Assembly (NCBI RefSeq): GCF_007362475.1
Contig: NZ_CP041687.1
Location: forward strand, 2,294,001 to 2,358,000
DNA length: 64,000 nt
Direction: 5' to 3'
From: Chryseobacterium sp. SNU WT5
GTDB lineage: Bacteria > Bacteroidota > Bacteroidia > Flavobacteriales > Weeksellaceae
This document shows, one piece after another, positions 17,711-24,434 of the stretch; position 1 is the first letter of the stretch, and every line of letters begins with the position of its first letter. The position numbers and the translations under genes are program-made. The notes beneath the pieces were generated by a model that saw only the letters and a program-made list of their open reading frames with translations, did no database searches and was not told the origin of the DNA.

Positions 17711-20038
17711 ATGAAAAAACTAAATCAGTTTTTAGCAGCGTTGGCTTTTGTATTTACTATGCTTTTTACGACGCAGGTAAGTGCACAGACCTTTGTTGTT
17801 AAAGGTATTAAGGTTGCTCATGTCGATGGAAGCGCAACAGGAAAAAACAATTTCGGAGAAATTAAATCGGTTTCGAATACGTTTAAGAAGTATGATGTTT
17901 TTAAGCTAAATATCAAAGATTTGGCAACTCATGTAAAAGGAGCCAGCGGGACTACAATTATTAATTTTGCCTTAGGTGAAGCTTATCAGTGGAAGATGAA
18001 TATTGAGCATGTTGATCTTTATTCTCCAAATGCAAAAGGGTATGAACTTACCGAAAATGGACAAAAAGAAGTCGCTTTACCTAGAAATATCTTATTTAAA
18101 GGGACTGTGAATGGTAATAAGGCAGACGAAGCCAGACTTACTATAGCGGATAATACTATTGCCGGAATGCTTATGATCGGTGATGAAAAGTATTATATCG
18201 AAAGTTTAAAAAACATTGAAAAAAGTGGAGATGTTGAAAACTACGTTATCTATAAAGCATCCGATGTAGTTGAACGTCCAGACCTATTTTGTCAAGCCAC
18301 CAAAGACACTCGAGGTGCTGCTGATGTTAATAATGATCTGGAGACGGGTAAAGCAGGTTCTTGTAACGGTCAGTGGGTAAACAAGATTGCGACTTATGCT
18401 ACCTATAAAAGATTTAATTCTGCTGGTGGAACGACTCAGGTTAATACGGAGATCTTAACCATTTTAAATAATGTGCAGGCGTTCTATAATGAATATAATT
18501 TGAAATTAGTTGTTACAGAGCAAAAAGTGGCTACATGCAGTACTTGTAACCCATGGGGTGATCGAGATAATAATATCAACAGTCTATTGGATGGTTTCAC
18601 GAGTTGGGGTCCGACAGGTTTTACCAGCACTCATGATCAAGGAATTTGTTTTTTTGATGGATCAGGATCGGGCGCAGTTGGCTTGGCGTGGGTTGGAACA
18701 ATCTGCACCAATAATAGATATAATGTTTGTGATAAGTTGGGTTCATCATCACAGAATCGTGTTCTGGTAGCACATGAAATGGGCCATAATTTTGGTGCCA
18801 ATCATGATGCAGCAGGTAGCAATTATATTATGGCACCAAGTGTAAGCGCAGCAACTACATGGTCTTCATCATCCAAAAATGCGATCAGTGGTCATATTGC
18901 TAGTAGAAGTTGTTTATCTTGTGATGCCGGCACGACCCCAACAGAATGTAATATTCCTACAGGTTTAGCAGTAGAGAATCTTACTGCAACTGCTGTTACT
19001 TTGAACTGGAATGATATTTCAGGTGCAACTGGATATACTTTGCAGTTTAGAGCTACCGGAAGTTCCACTTGGCAGTCTTTTGATACTACGGCGAGTGTTC
19101 TTGATTTAAGTGGATTGACAACGGGAATTACGTATCAGTGGCAAGTTAAAACAAAATGTTCATCATCTTCTAGCAGTGCTTATGCTGGAGGATCTGACTT
19201 TACGTCTGAAACGGATACACCACCAGACACTTGTGCTGCACCTGCATCTGCTTCAGCGTCAAATATTACCACTTCGTCAGCTACAATCAATTGGTCTTCG
19301 GCAGAAGCTCCAAATTATTATATTTACGTTTTACCTTCAGGAGGGAACTGGTATTTAGCTGCGTCTGAATTAACGGGTACCTCTTATAACTTAACGGGAC
19401 TGACTGCAAATAAATCATATACGATAGAAGTATATTCTAATTGTTCAAACGGTGCAGTTGCTAAACGTTTTACCTTCACAACTTCATCCAACCCATCATC
19501 GTGCGGATCTCCTATAAATCCATCGATAGTTACACAATACGGGGATTATGCTAAATTAGCTTGGGGAGGAGTTTCAGGTGCTGGTACATACACGACCCAA
19601 ATAAAACCATCATACAGTTCGTCTTGGTATATTTATACTTATCCCAATACGAGTATTGCTTTTCAAGGTTTGCAATATGGCGTAACTTACCAATGGCGTG
19701 TAAGAAGCAATTGTAGTAAAGGTTCATCCGATTACGTTTATGGACCAAATATTAATGGTTATGCGAGAGGATATATGGAATTGACTGTCGCTAAAGAAGA
19801 GAAATTAACTATTTATCCGAACCCAAGCAAGAGCAATTTTACTTTGAGGGTAGAAAATTCAAGTTCCCAATTTGGAGACATGGAAGTTATTGACATTTCA
19901 GGGAAAGTAGTTTACAGTGCTTCAACGGTCGATTTAAGTTTACCATTGGTATTCGGGGATCAGTTAGTGGCTGGTATCTATATTGTTAGAGTGATTACCG
20001 CACAAAAAACTACCGTTTCAAAAGTGATCAAGTTATAA
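17711..20038 (+). CDS. Secreted metzincin metalloprotease with Fn3 repeats and T9SS sorting domain
   Basis: The 775-residue precursor has a signal peptide ending VSAQT (about 26) and a propeptide-like N-terminal region. A zinc protease domain follows with HEMGHNFGANHD at residues 355-366 and a Met-turn YIMAPS shortly after, i.e. a reprolysin/M12B-like metzincin. Three fibronectin type III-like modules follow (about 412-490, 508-598, 605-690). The last 80 residues form a type A T9SS C-terminal sorting domain (LTIYPNPSKSNF ... GIYIVRV). It is expected to be exported through the Sec and type IX systems, whose motor operon lies nearby, and to act as an extracellular protease. A terminator follows. 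Confidence 0.9.
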   Translation: MKKLNQFLAALAFVFTMLFTTQVSAQTFVVKGIKVAHVDGSATGKNNFGEIKSVSNTFKKYDVFKLNIKDLATHVKGASGTTIINFALGEAYQWKMNIEHVDLYSPNAKGYELTENGQKEVALPRNILFKGTVNGNKADEARLTIADNTIAGMLMIGDEKYYIESLKNIEKSGDVENYVIYKASDVVERPDLFCQATKDTRGAADVNNDLETGKAGSCNGQWVNKIATYATYKRFNSAGGTTQVNTEILTILNNVQAFYNEYNLKLVVTEQKVATCSTCNPWGDRDNNINSLLDGFTSWGPTGFTSTHDQGICFFDGSGSGAVGLAWVGTICTNNRYNVCDKLGSSSQNRVLVAHEMGHNFGANHDAAGSNYIMAPSVSAATTWSSSSKNAISGHIASRSCLSCDAGTTPTECNIPTGLAVENLTATAVTLNWNDISGATGYTLQFRATGSSTWQSFDTTASVLDLSGLTTGITYQWQVKTKCSSSSSSAYAGGSDFTSETDTPPDTCAAPASASASNITTSSATINWSSAEAPNYYIYVLPSGGNWYLAASELTGTSYNLTGLTANKSYTIEVYSNCSNGAVAKRFTFTTSSNPSSCGSPINPSIVTQYGDYAKLAWGGVSGAGTYTTQIKPSYSSSWYIYTYPNTSIAFQGLQYGVTYQWRVRSNCSKGSSDYVYGPNINGYARGYMELTVAKEEKLTIYPNPSKSNFTLRVENSSSQFGDMEVIDISGKVVYSASTVDLSLPLVFGDQLVAGIYIVRVITAQKTTVSKVIKL

Positions 20039-20052
20039 TTTTAATACTTTTA

Positions 20053-20087
20053 AAAAGGGGCTGTTCAGAAATGAACAGCCTTTTTTT
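20053..20087 (+). terminator. Terminator after the metalloprotease gene
   Basis: Stem GGCTGTTCA / TGAACAGCC with a GAAA tetraloop, an A-run before and seven T after; a strong intrinsic terminator. Confidence 0.88.
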
Positions 20088-20303
20088 ATAAATATTTTTA
20101 ATCAAATAAACCCGGTGAGAATATTCAATTATGAATTGACTCTTGTAAATCATTTTTTTACAATAAAATAGAATAAATCTTAAATTCCAAAAGGTAGATG
20201 AGATAATGTGGAAAATAGAAACTGCGATCAATAAGACATCCTCCTACCGAAAAATAGGCATTTTATAAAAAATAGGTATAGAAAAGATGAGACTTTCGGT
20301 TCA

Positions 20304-20591
20304 TTAAAATAGACCAGTCTTAATAATTATTATCTTTAAATTCACTTCTTTAGATAAAGTTAAAACCCATTCGTATTGAATTAAATTCAGTTTACTCTTC
20401 TCAAATTCTTCCTGAAATTTTTCGGTGATCACAAATTTTTTCTCTGCCACGGTCACACTGCTTTTTTCGTAGGATTTACTATTTCTCGAAATCCAATTCT
20501 TTATCTCTAATCTTCTTGAGTACAGGAAGTAGGTCAGGGAATTTATCAACTCTAGCTTCTGTCCAAAAATAATATGGGAAACCATTATCAC
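20304..20591 (-). other. ORF overlapping and extending past the exported-protein gene
   Basis: A 95-codon frame overlaps the last 113 bases of the 20479-21177 gene in another frame and continues 175 bases beyond its stop. The non-overlapping part, from about KSYEKSSVTVAEKKF to LIQYEWVLTLSKEV, has a plausible charged protein composition. It could be the true C-terminal part of that gene separated by a frameshift, or a decayed remnant. It has no independent start outside the overlap. Otherwise 20088-20478 holds nothing I recognise. Confidence 0.25.
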
Positions 20592-21177
20592 TGAAGTTGT
20601 TTAAGATAATTGACAACCTTCTTCGTTTTTCATCTACCATATATTTGAATTTAGTTTCTTTCGCATTGAAGATAAATTCACTAGATTTTTTCTTATACCT
20701 TAAATCCAAATTAGGTACGATGCTTTGCTCAATGAAGGCAATGAATTCATCTATTTCATCAATACCAACCCATGCCGACATATAGTCATCATTCCCCATT
20801 AAACCTGGATTTAAAGACATCGCGCCAAGAATTACTGCATTTGCACCTCCTTTTTTGATATACATATCAACTTGTAAAGCATTAGTAGTTACTCCGCTTT
20901 TGAGATTAACAATCTGCACAGGATAAAACTGTACGCTTTCTCCAATCCCTGATTTAAATTCTGCCATATTGCTCCAATCTTTGTTAATTCTAACAATGCT
21001 GGCGTCAATAATCATTTTCCTAGCATCAGACATCTCTTCAATTTTCTCGAAAGAATCGTCTTTGGAAGTCGTTGTCGTAGGTTGGTTTTGATTGGTTTTC
21101 GGTGTTGTCTTTTTCTTTTGTGCGGCTGCTAAAGTTGCAACACTTAATGCAGTAACCAGAAGTAAATTTTTCATCAT
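20479..21177 (-). CDS. Exported protein of unknown function
   Basis: The 232-residue product has a Sec signal peptide (MMKNLLLVTALSVATLAAAQ, cut after AAA), a Lys/Thr/Gln-rich linker, and a soluble domain from about residue 45. That domain has strands such as VQIVNLKSGVTTNALQVDM and a regular AWVGIDEIDEFIAFIEQ helix. The first two codons are both ATG and either could be the start. No family is recognised. It is the last host-type gene before the prophage junction; the hsdS scrap lies 38 bases upstream on the same strand. Confidence 0.65.
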   Translation of the reverse strand: MMKNLLLVTALSVATLAAAQKKKTTPKTNQNQPTTTTSKDDSFEKIEEMSDARKMIIDASIVRINKDWSNMAEFKSGIGESVQFYPVQIVNLKSGVTTNALQVDMYIKKGGANAVILGAMSLNPGLMGNDDYMSAWVGIDEIDEFIAFIEQSIVPNLDLRYKKKSSEFIFNAKETKFKYMVDEKRRRLSIILNNFSDNGFPYYFWTEARVDKFPDLLPVLKKIRDKELDFEK

Positions 21178-21215
21178 AATTTTTATTTTAATAAGTTTTT
21201 TTAAATATATTACAA

Positions 21216-21338
21216 TTATTGTAACCTGGCAATAACCTTCACTTTCCCAATAACCACGTTATCGATGAGCACCGTTTTGTATTCTTTCAGTTTTTCTATT
21301 TCCTGCTTTTTAATGGAAATGGTTATAAAAATTTTATA
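21216..21338 (-). pseudogene. hsdS: 3'-terminal fragment of a type I restriction specificity gene (hsdS)
   Basis: On the minus strand about 40 codons are open between the stop at 21339-21341 and the stop at 21216-21218. They read SIKKQEIEKLKEYKTVLID and then NVVIGKVKVIARLQ. This is the characteristic end of HsdS subunits: a conserved helix with LKEYKTxLI followed by VTGKIKV-like residues. No start codon or target-recognition domain is present. The fragment ends where prophage sequence seems to begin, so the rest of the gene may lie beyond the far end of the prophage. Confidence 0.75.
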
Positions 21339-21351
21339 TCATACAAAACAA

Positions 21352-21385
21352 ACAGCCAAAACTTTATAGTTTTGGCTGTGTTTTT
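21352..21385. terminator. Hairpin at the prophage left edge
   Basis: A perfect 12-bp inverted repeat ACAGCCAAAACT / AGTTTTGGCTGT with loop TTAT is followed by GTTTTT. The right arm is echoed by a nearby direct repeat TTTTTGGCTGT at about 21381. It could terminate the leftward lysogeny operon or protect against host read-through. Confidence 0.65.
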
Positions 21386-21486
21386 GGCTGTAATTATCAT
21401 AAGTAGTTGATAATCAAATGGAATTGTAGAGAGGATGGGAATCTAAAAAACCAATCCAGTATATTGTAAACAATTGAAAATCAACA

Positions 21487-21783
21487 TTAACAGTATTCTG
21501 ATTTTGTTGTTTTTTTAAGTGTTTTGTTTATTTTTTGTTTGTATTTTTCATCGGAAAGATTGAAGATCCAATTACTATCAATATTTAATTTCTTGCACAC
21601 ATTCTCAATATGAAGAGGGGTGAAATGATAACTTTGATTAGGATAATTCTCACTTTTTTTGATCTTGGCAAAGTTTGCTGGATTAATTTCTATGATCTCA
21701 CAGAATTCTTTATCTGAAGAAATTTTATTTTCAGATTTTAATAGCTCAACGAGTTCTAATATTTTTCTGTCAGAAGTGTACAT
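21487..21783 (-). CDS. Small HTH-like phage regulator
   Basis: The start is set at ATG 21783, giving 98 residues from MYTSDRKILELVELLKS. The longer frame would run through the upstream lipoprotein gene. The body has the layout of an XRE-like helix-turn-helix (DKEFCEIIEINPANFAKIKKSE), then HIENVCKKLNIDSNWIFNLSDEK, as in phage repressor N-domains where a WxxxG-type segment follows. It is the last gene of the leftward lysogeny unit and starts one base after the end of the lipoprotein gene. Confidence 0.65.
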   Translation of the reverse strand: MYTSDRKILELVELLKSENKISSDKEFCEIIEINPANFAKIKKSENYPNQSYHFTPLHIENVCKKLNIDSNWIFNLSDEKYKQKINKTLKKTTKSEYC

Positions 21784-21784
21784 A

Positions 21785-22057
21785 TTACCTAATTTTTTTA
21801 ATGTATTTACGGTAGAATTTTGCGCATGATGATTCCTCCTTATAAATAACCAAGTCTCCTTCTTTAACCCCTTCAACATCTGCGCACTTAAATGTTCTAT
21901 CTAAAGTCATTGGAGTTTCACCACATCCAACAACTGGACAACCGGAACTTCTAGTGCAATATTCCATAACAGTCCATTCTTGCGTACAAAGTGTGTTTTC
22001 TGAACTGTCCCTTGAGCATCCCATAATTAGGGGGATTAAAAATATTAGTTTTTTCAT
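21785..22057 (-). CDS. Small prophage-encoded lipoprotein
   Basis: From ATG 22057 the 90-residue product begins MKKLIFLIPLIMGC, a clear lipobox. A Cys-rich domain follows (LCTQEW, EYCTRSSGCPVVGCG, KCADVEG, SSCAKFY), with six or more further Cys that could form disulfides. Lipoproteins encoded next to phage repressors are often lysogenic conversion or superinfection exclusion factors, but nothing in this sequence proves that. It overlaps no neighbour; gaps are 1 and 4 bases. Confidence 0.6.
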   Translation of the reverse strand: MKKLIFLIPLIMGCSRDSSENTLCTQEWTVMEYCTRSSGCPVVGCGETPMTLDRTFKCADVEGVKEGDLVIYKEESSCAKFYRKYIKKIR

Positions 22058-22061
22058 TCCT

Positions 22062-22253
22062 TTATTTTTTATAAATGAGAACATTTACATCTTCTTGCGA
22101 AACGCCATTTACTTTCAATAAATGGGAAAGTAAGTTGATCATTTTGTTCTGATTTTTTATTTGTGTATCAATTCGAAACACATATCTAATTATTGCGATT
22201 TGTATTGCGACAACAAATATTGACACGATTAAAATTGGTAAAATACTTTCCAT
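22062..22253 (-). CDS. Small single-pass membrane protein
   Basis: A 63-residue protein with one N-terminal transmembrane helix (ILPILIVSIFVVAIQIAII, about residues 4-24) and a basic then mixed cytoplasmic tail. No family recognised. It lies between the repressor and the lipoprotein with gaps of 13 and 4 bases in the leftward unit, so it is probably expressed in the lysogen. Confidence 0.55.
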   Translation of the reverse strand: MESILPILIVSIFVVAIQIAIIRYVFRIDTQIKNQNKMINLLSHLLKVNGVSQEDVNVLIYKK

Positions 22254-22266
22254 ATTGTTTCAGTTT

Positions 22267-22725
22267 TTATTTTGATGTAGAAAATCGCTCACCAGGAACG
22301 ACAGATTTTTTGTCTTTTTTTAATTGCTGGTTTTCTTCCTCCAGTTTCTCAATTTTCTCCTTGTAGAAATCGATCTTCTCTTCATAAAGATGCAAGCGTT
22401 CCATAACTAAAGATAAATTCTCATCGAGTTGCGAATACTCCTTTGGTTTTTTGTGATGGATATCTAATGCATAAGGCATTTCCCCTTCTCCAGTAATGAA
22501 CCAATCGTAATTAAATGAAAATTCTTTCGCGAATTTTTCTAAAAAACTTTTTGTTAAATATCTCGGATCACCTTTGATCGCTCTAGAAAGATTAGATTTT
22601 GCGATTAGTCCCCGATCAGATATGTCTTTTTGATTTTTTATAATTTCTCTTCCTTTTAATAAAGCAATGGCGGAATTAAATCTTTTTGCGATATCAATAT
22701 TGTTTGTATCATCTTGATCTTTCAT
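22267..22725 (-). CDS. CI-like phage repressor (HTH, coiled-coil C-terminus)
   Basis: The start is set at ATG 22725 (MKDQDDTNNIDIAKRFNSA), giving 152 residues; the longer frame adds an unlikely Gly-rich and hydrophobic leader. An HTH covers about residues 10-70, with DISDRGLIAKSNLSRAIKGD as recognition region. A segment ending YDWFITGEGEMPY follows, the WLLTGEGEM-like motif found after the HTH in Bacteroidota phage repressors. The C-terminus is a coiled coil (EEKIDFYKEKIEKLEEENQQ) and lacks the S24 peptidase domain of LexA/CI proteins. It is the best candidate for binding the paired operators at 23551-23599. Confidence 0.78.
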   Translation of the reverse strand: MKDQDDTNNIDIAKRFNSAIALLKGREIIKNQKDISDRGLIAKSNLSRAIKGDPRYLTKSFLEKFAKEFSFNYDWFITGEGEMPYALDIHHKKPKEYSQLDENLSLVMERLHLYEEKIDFYKEKIEKLEEENQQLKKDKKSVVPGERFSTSK

Positions 22726-22856
22726 ATATTTGGTTAAAATTTGGTTTATGATTATTTTTTTTAAAAAATTATTCAGGAAAGTAAATAACAACAATACTGT
22801 CAATAATTTACCAAAACATCGTAATCCTCCACTACCTCCTCCACCCAAAAAAAAAA

Positions 22857-23015
22857 TTATTGCTTAGGCTTTGGAGGAGGTGGAGATGGCGGGTTTCTGT
22901 GTGATGGAATATTGTTACTTCCTTTTTCTGGGTATGATCCTGGGTGTGGTCTCGATGGAGAAGGAGGAGTCGGTCTCGACGGAGGAGTGGGTCTAGGGTT
23001 CTCTTGTTTAGCCAT
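22857..23015 (-). CDS. Proline-rich mini-protein
   Basis: From ATG 23015 the 52-residue product is almost entirely Pro, Ser, Arg and Lys with repeats such as RPTPPSRPTPPSPSRP and ends PPSPPPPKPK. It has no hydrophobic or globular segment. It starts 4 bases after the stop of the two-TM membrane protein and is surely translated with it. Small proline-rich partners of membrane proteins are known in mobile elements, but I cannot assign a function. Confidence 0.6.
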   Translation of the reverse strand: MAKQENPRPTPPSRPTPPSPSRPHPGSYPEKGSNNIPSHRNPPSPPPPKPKQ

Positions 23016-23019
23016 GTTG

Positions 23020-23511
23020 TTATAAATTAAATATTTTCTTAAAATAATTATCACATTCTATCTCTGCAGTTGACAGCATTTTAGAATTCTGATTTCGAAT
23101 TACATCATTTACAATCTTATTTATTTCTGATTCTGACTTAATAATACTGTAAAATTTTTCTTGTGCTTCACTGTCACTTACTATATAATTATAGTGGTCA
23201 TACCATAGGTTTTCGATCTGATTAAAATGGTTGAAATAAAAATCTATTATTTTTTCAGATTTTGTAAATACTTTTTCATTGGGTAAAAACTCAGTTCCAA
23301 TAATTTTAAATAAAGCCATTCCAGAAACTAAAATACTGGTAGCTAGAGGAAAATCTTTCCAGAAACTCCATCCCAATACTCCTGAAGCTGAAAAAATTAG
23401 GATAAATGCATTGAACCATTTATTAATTTTTCGCTGCTCTGCTAAGTAGATTTTAGTGTAAATGCCTTTTAACTTGGCGTCTACCATTTCATGCCAAATT
23501 CTTTCCCTCAT
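23020..23511 (-). CDS. Two-TM membrane protein, SLATT-like architecture
   Basis: The 163-residue protein has a basic N-terminal helix (1-31), a TM hairpin (about 33-51 and 55-72) and a long helical cytoplasmic tail with FNHFNQIENLWYDHYN. This resembles the layout of SLATT-type two-TM effector domains, in which a membrane hairpin is thought to act as a pore in defence or abortive infection. Similarity in sequence is not strong enough for me to claim membership. It is the first gene of the leftward lysogeny unit, directly next to the operator region and followed by a proline-rich mini-protein. Confidence 0.65.
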   Translation of the reverse strand: MRERIWHEMVDAKLKGIYTKIYLAEQRKINKWFNAFILIFSASGVLGWSFWKDFPLATSILVSGMALFKIIGTEFLPNEKVFTKSEKIIDFYFNHFNQIENLWYDHYNYIVSDSEAQEKFYSIIKSESEINKIVNDVIRNQNSKMLSTAEIECDNYFKKIFNL

Positions 23512-23550
23512 TTTTTTTTAATCCTGATTTTCAAGCTGTTAAATATTTTT

Positions 23551-23569
23551 ATATCAAAAAAGTTGATAT
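23551..23569. promoter_or_regulatory. Operator-like palindrome O1
   Basis: ATATCAA-N5-TTGATAT, a perfect 7-bp inverted repeat centred at 23560, in the divergent gap between the membrane protein gene and the early rightward genes. Confidence 0.65.
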
Positions 23570-23573
23570 TGTT

Positions 23574-23604
23574 TTGTTTTATATCAACTTAGTTGGTATA
23601 TTTG
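23574..23604 (+). promoter_or_regulatory. Early rightward phage promoter
   Basis: -33 TTG at 23574-23576 and -7 TATATTTG at 23597-23604 with 20 bases between them, a close match to the Bacteroidota consensus. Operator O2 occupies the spacer and the start of the -7 box, so repressor binding would block it. Confidence 0.72.
23581..23599. promoter_or_regulatory. Operator-like palindrome O2
   Basis: ATATCAAC-N3-GTTGGTAT, one mismatch from a perfect 8-bp inverted repeat, centred at 23590. This is exactly 30 bp from the centre of O1, about three helical turns, so both would face the same side of the DNA. Confidence 0.65.
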
Positions 23605-23636
23605 CTCAATCAATGTTAACAAAGTTATATAAAAAT

Positions 23637-23867
23637 ATGATAGCACAAATTAAATACTGCGAAAAAATCATTAAGACCCCAGAATTACTTGGGGAACTGA
23701 TCAAAAAGATTAATGGGAATATGTCTCCAGACAATATCATTAGACATCTGCAACGGTCCAGCAAAAACATTCGTTCGAATGTGGCTTTGATCGAAACACT
23801 GAGAGATTCAGGATTGAAAGACGAGGAAATATTTGAGTCTGAAGAAACCGAAAAAGTAACAGCATGA
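23637..23867 (+). CDS. First early rightward gene, function unknown
   Basis: The ATG at 23637 (MIAQIKYCEKIIKTPEL) is preferred because the promoter predicts a transcript start near 23610, leaving a short leader. The ATG at 23613 would be almost leaderless. The 76-residue product is helical and acidic at its end (DEEIFESEETEKVTA). It overlaps the next gene by 4 bases (ATGA). As the first product after induction it could be a regulatory or anti-repressor-like protein, but no motif shows it. Confidence 0.6.
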   Translation: MIAQIKYCEKIIKTPELLGELIKKINGNMSPDNIIRHLQRSSKNIRSNVALIETLRDSGLKDEEIFESEETEKVTA

Positions 23868-24064
23868 CAGCAGAACAAGCCTATCCGGCTATATCGGCAA
23901 TCATACAACAATTGCAGGATCCGGGCGAAAAAAGAAAACTAGAAACAATGATACTGGGGGCGGTGGAAAGTTTCGAAAGAAGAAAAGCCCGGATAGCTGC
24001 AAATCTGGAAAAGTATGACCGCTATCAAGTAAAACCAAAACGAGTTAACACAAAAATCAATTAA
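23864..24064 (+). CDS. Small early protein, unknown
   Basis: A 66-residue, largely helical protein (EKRKLETMILGAVESFERRK) with a strongly basic end (KPKRVNTKIN). It is translationally coupled by ATGA to the gene before. No family recognised. Confidence 0.55.
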   Translation: MTAEQAYPAISAIIQQLQDPGEKRKLETMILGAVESFERRKARIAANLEKYDRYQVKPKRVNTKIN

Positions 24065-24076
24065 ATATTTAAAGCA

Positions 24077-24259
24077 ATGAAAAATCTACTCATCACAGCA
24101 ATCATACTGATGATAATTACTATCGGTTGCGACATTGAAACCAACGCCAATCAGAATTTGCTGGACTACACCAAATCGATTGCCTTACTGCCATTCTTAG
24201 TACTTGCAATTTATGCAGTTACTCATTTAGATGAATTCAAAAAAACAATCAAATGGTAA
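24077..24259 (+). CDS. Small lipoprotein or membrane protein
   Basis: The 60-residue product starts MKNLLITAIILMIITIGC, a possible lipobox (TIGC), and has a second hydrophobic stretch (SIALLPFLVLAIYAVTH). It could be a lipid-anchored protein or a two-helix membrane peptide. The next small gene starts within its last codons. Confidence 0.5.
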   Translation: MKNLLITAIILMIITIGCDIETNANQNLLDYTKSIALLPFLVLAIYAVTHLDEFKKTIKW

Positions 24260-24411
24260 CTGAAATTAAAAACGTTGGCGGCATCTGGTTCATTTGTACT
24301 GATGGCCATGCCAAAAGATTAGGCCATGATAAGTTGAGTCCGGAAGAACTTTCTACACTAGATGAGTTTATCCGAGACTACAAAGAATATCTGACTAAAA
24401 TAAATTCTTAA
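24253..24411 (+). CDS. 52-residue early protein
   Basis: The ATG at 24253 overlaps the end of the preceding gene (ATGGTAA). The product, MVTEIKNVGGIWFICTDGHA and on to FIRDYKEYLTKINS, has the compact strand-turn-helix composition of a real small protein, and the segment between its neighbours would otherwise be empty. No family recognised. Confidence 0.5.
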   Translation: MVTEIKNVGGIWFICTDGHAKRLGHDKLSPEELSTLDEFIRDYKEYLTKINS

Positions 24412-24434
24412 AACAATTTTCTAAAACAATAGTA

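Noticed and set aside
21784-21879. 32-residue N-terminal extension of the small HTH protein
   Set aside because: It lies inside the lipoprotein gene in another frame; the ATG at 21783 directly follows that gene.
22726-22848. N-terminal extension of the repressor with a Gly-rich and hydrophobic leader
   Set aside because: It comes from reading the upstream non-coding stretch; the ATG at 22725 starts the HTH domain cleanly.
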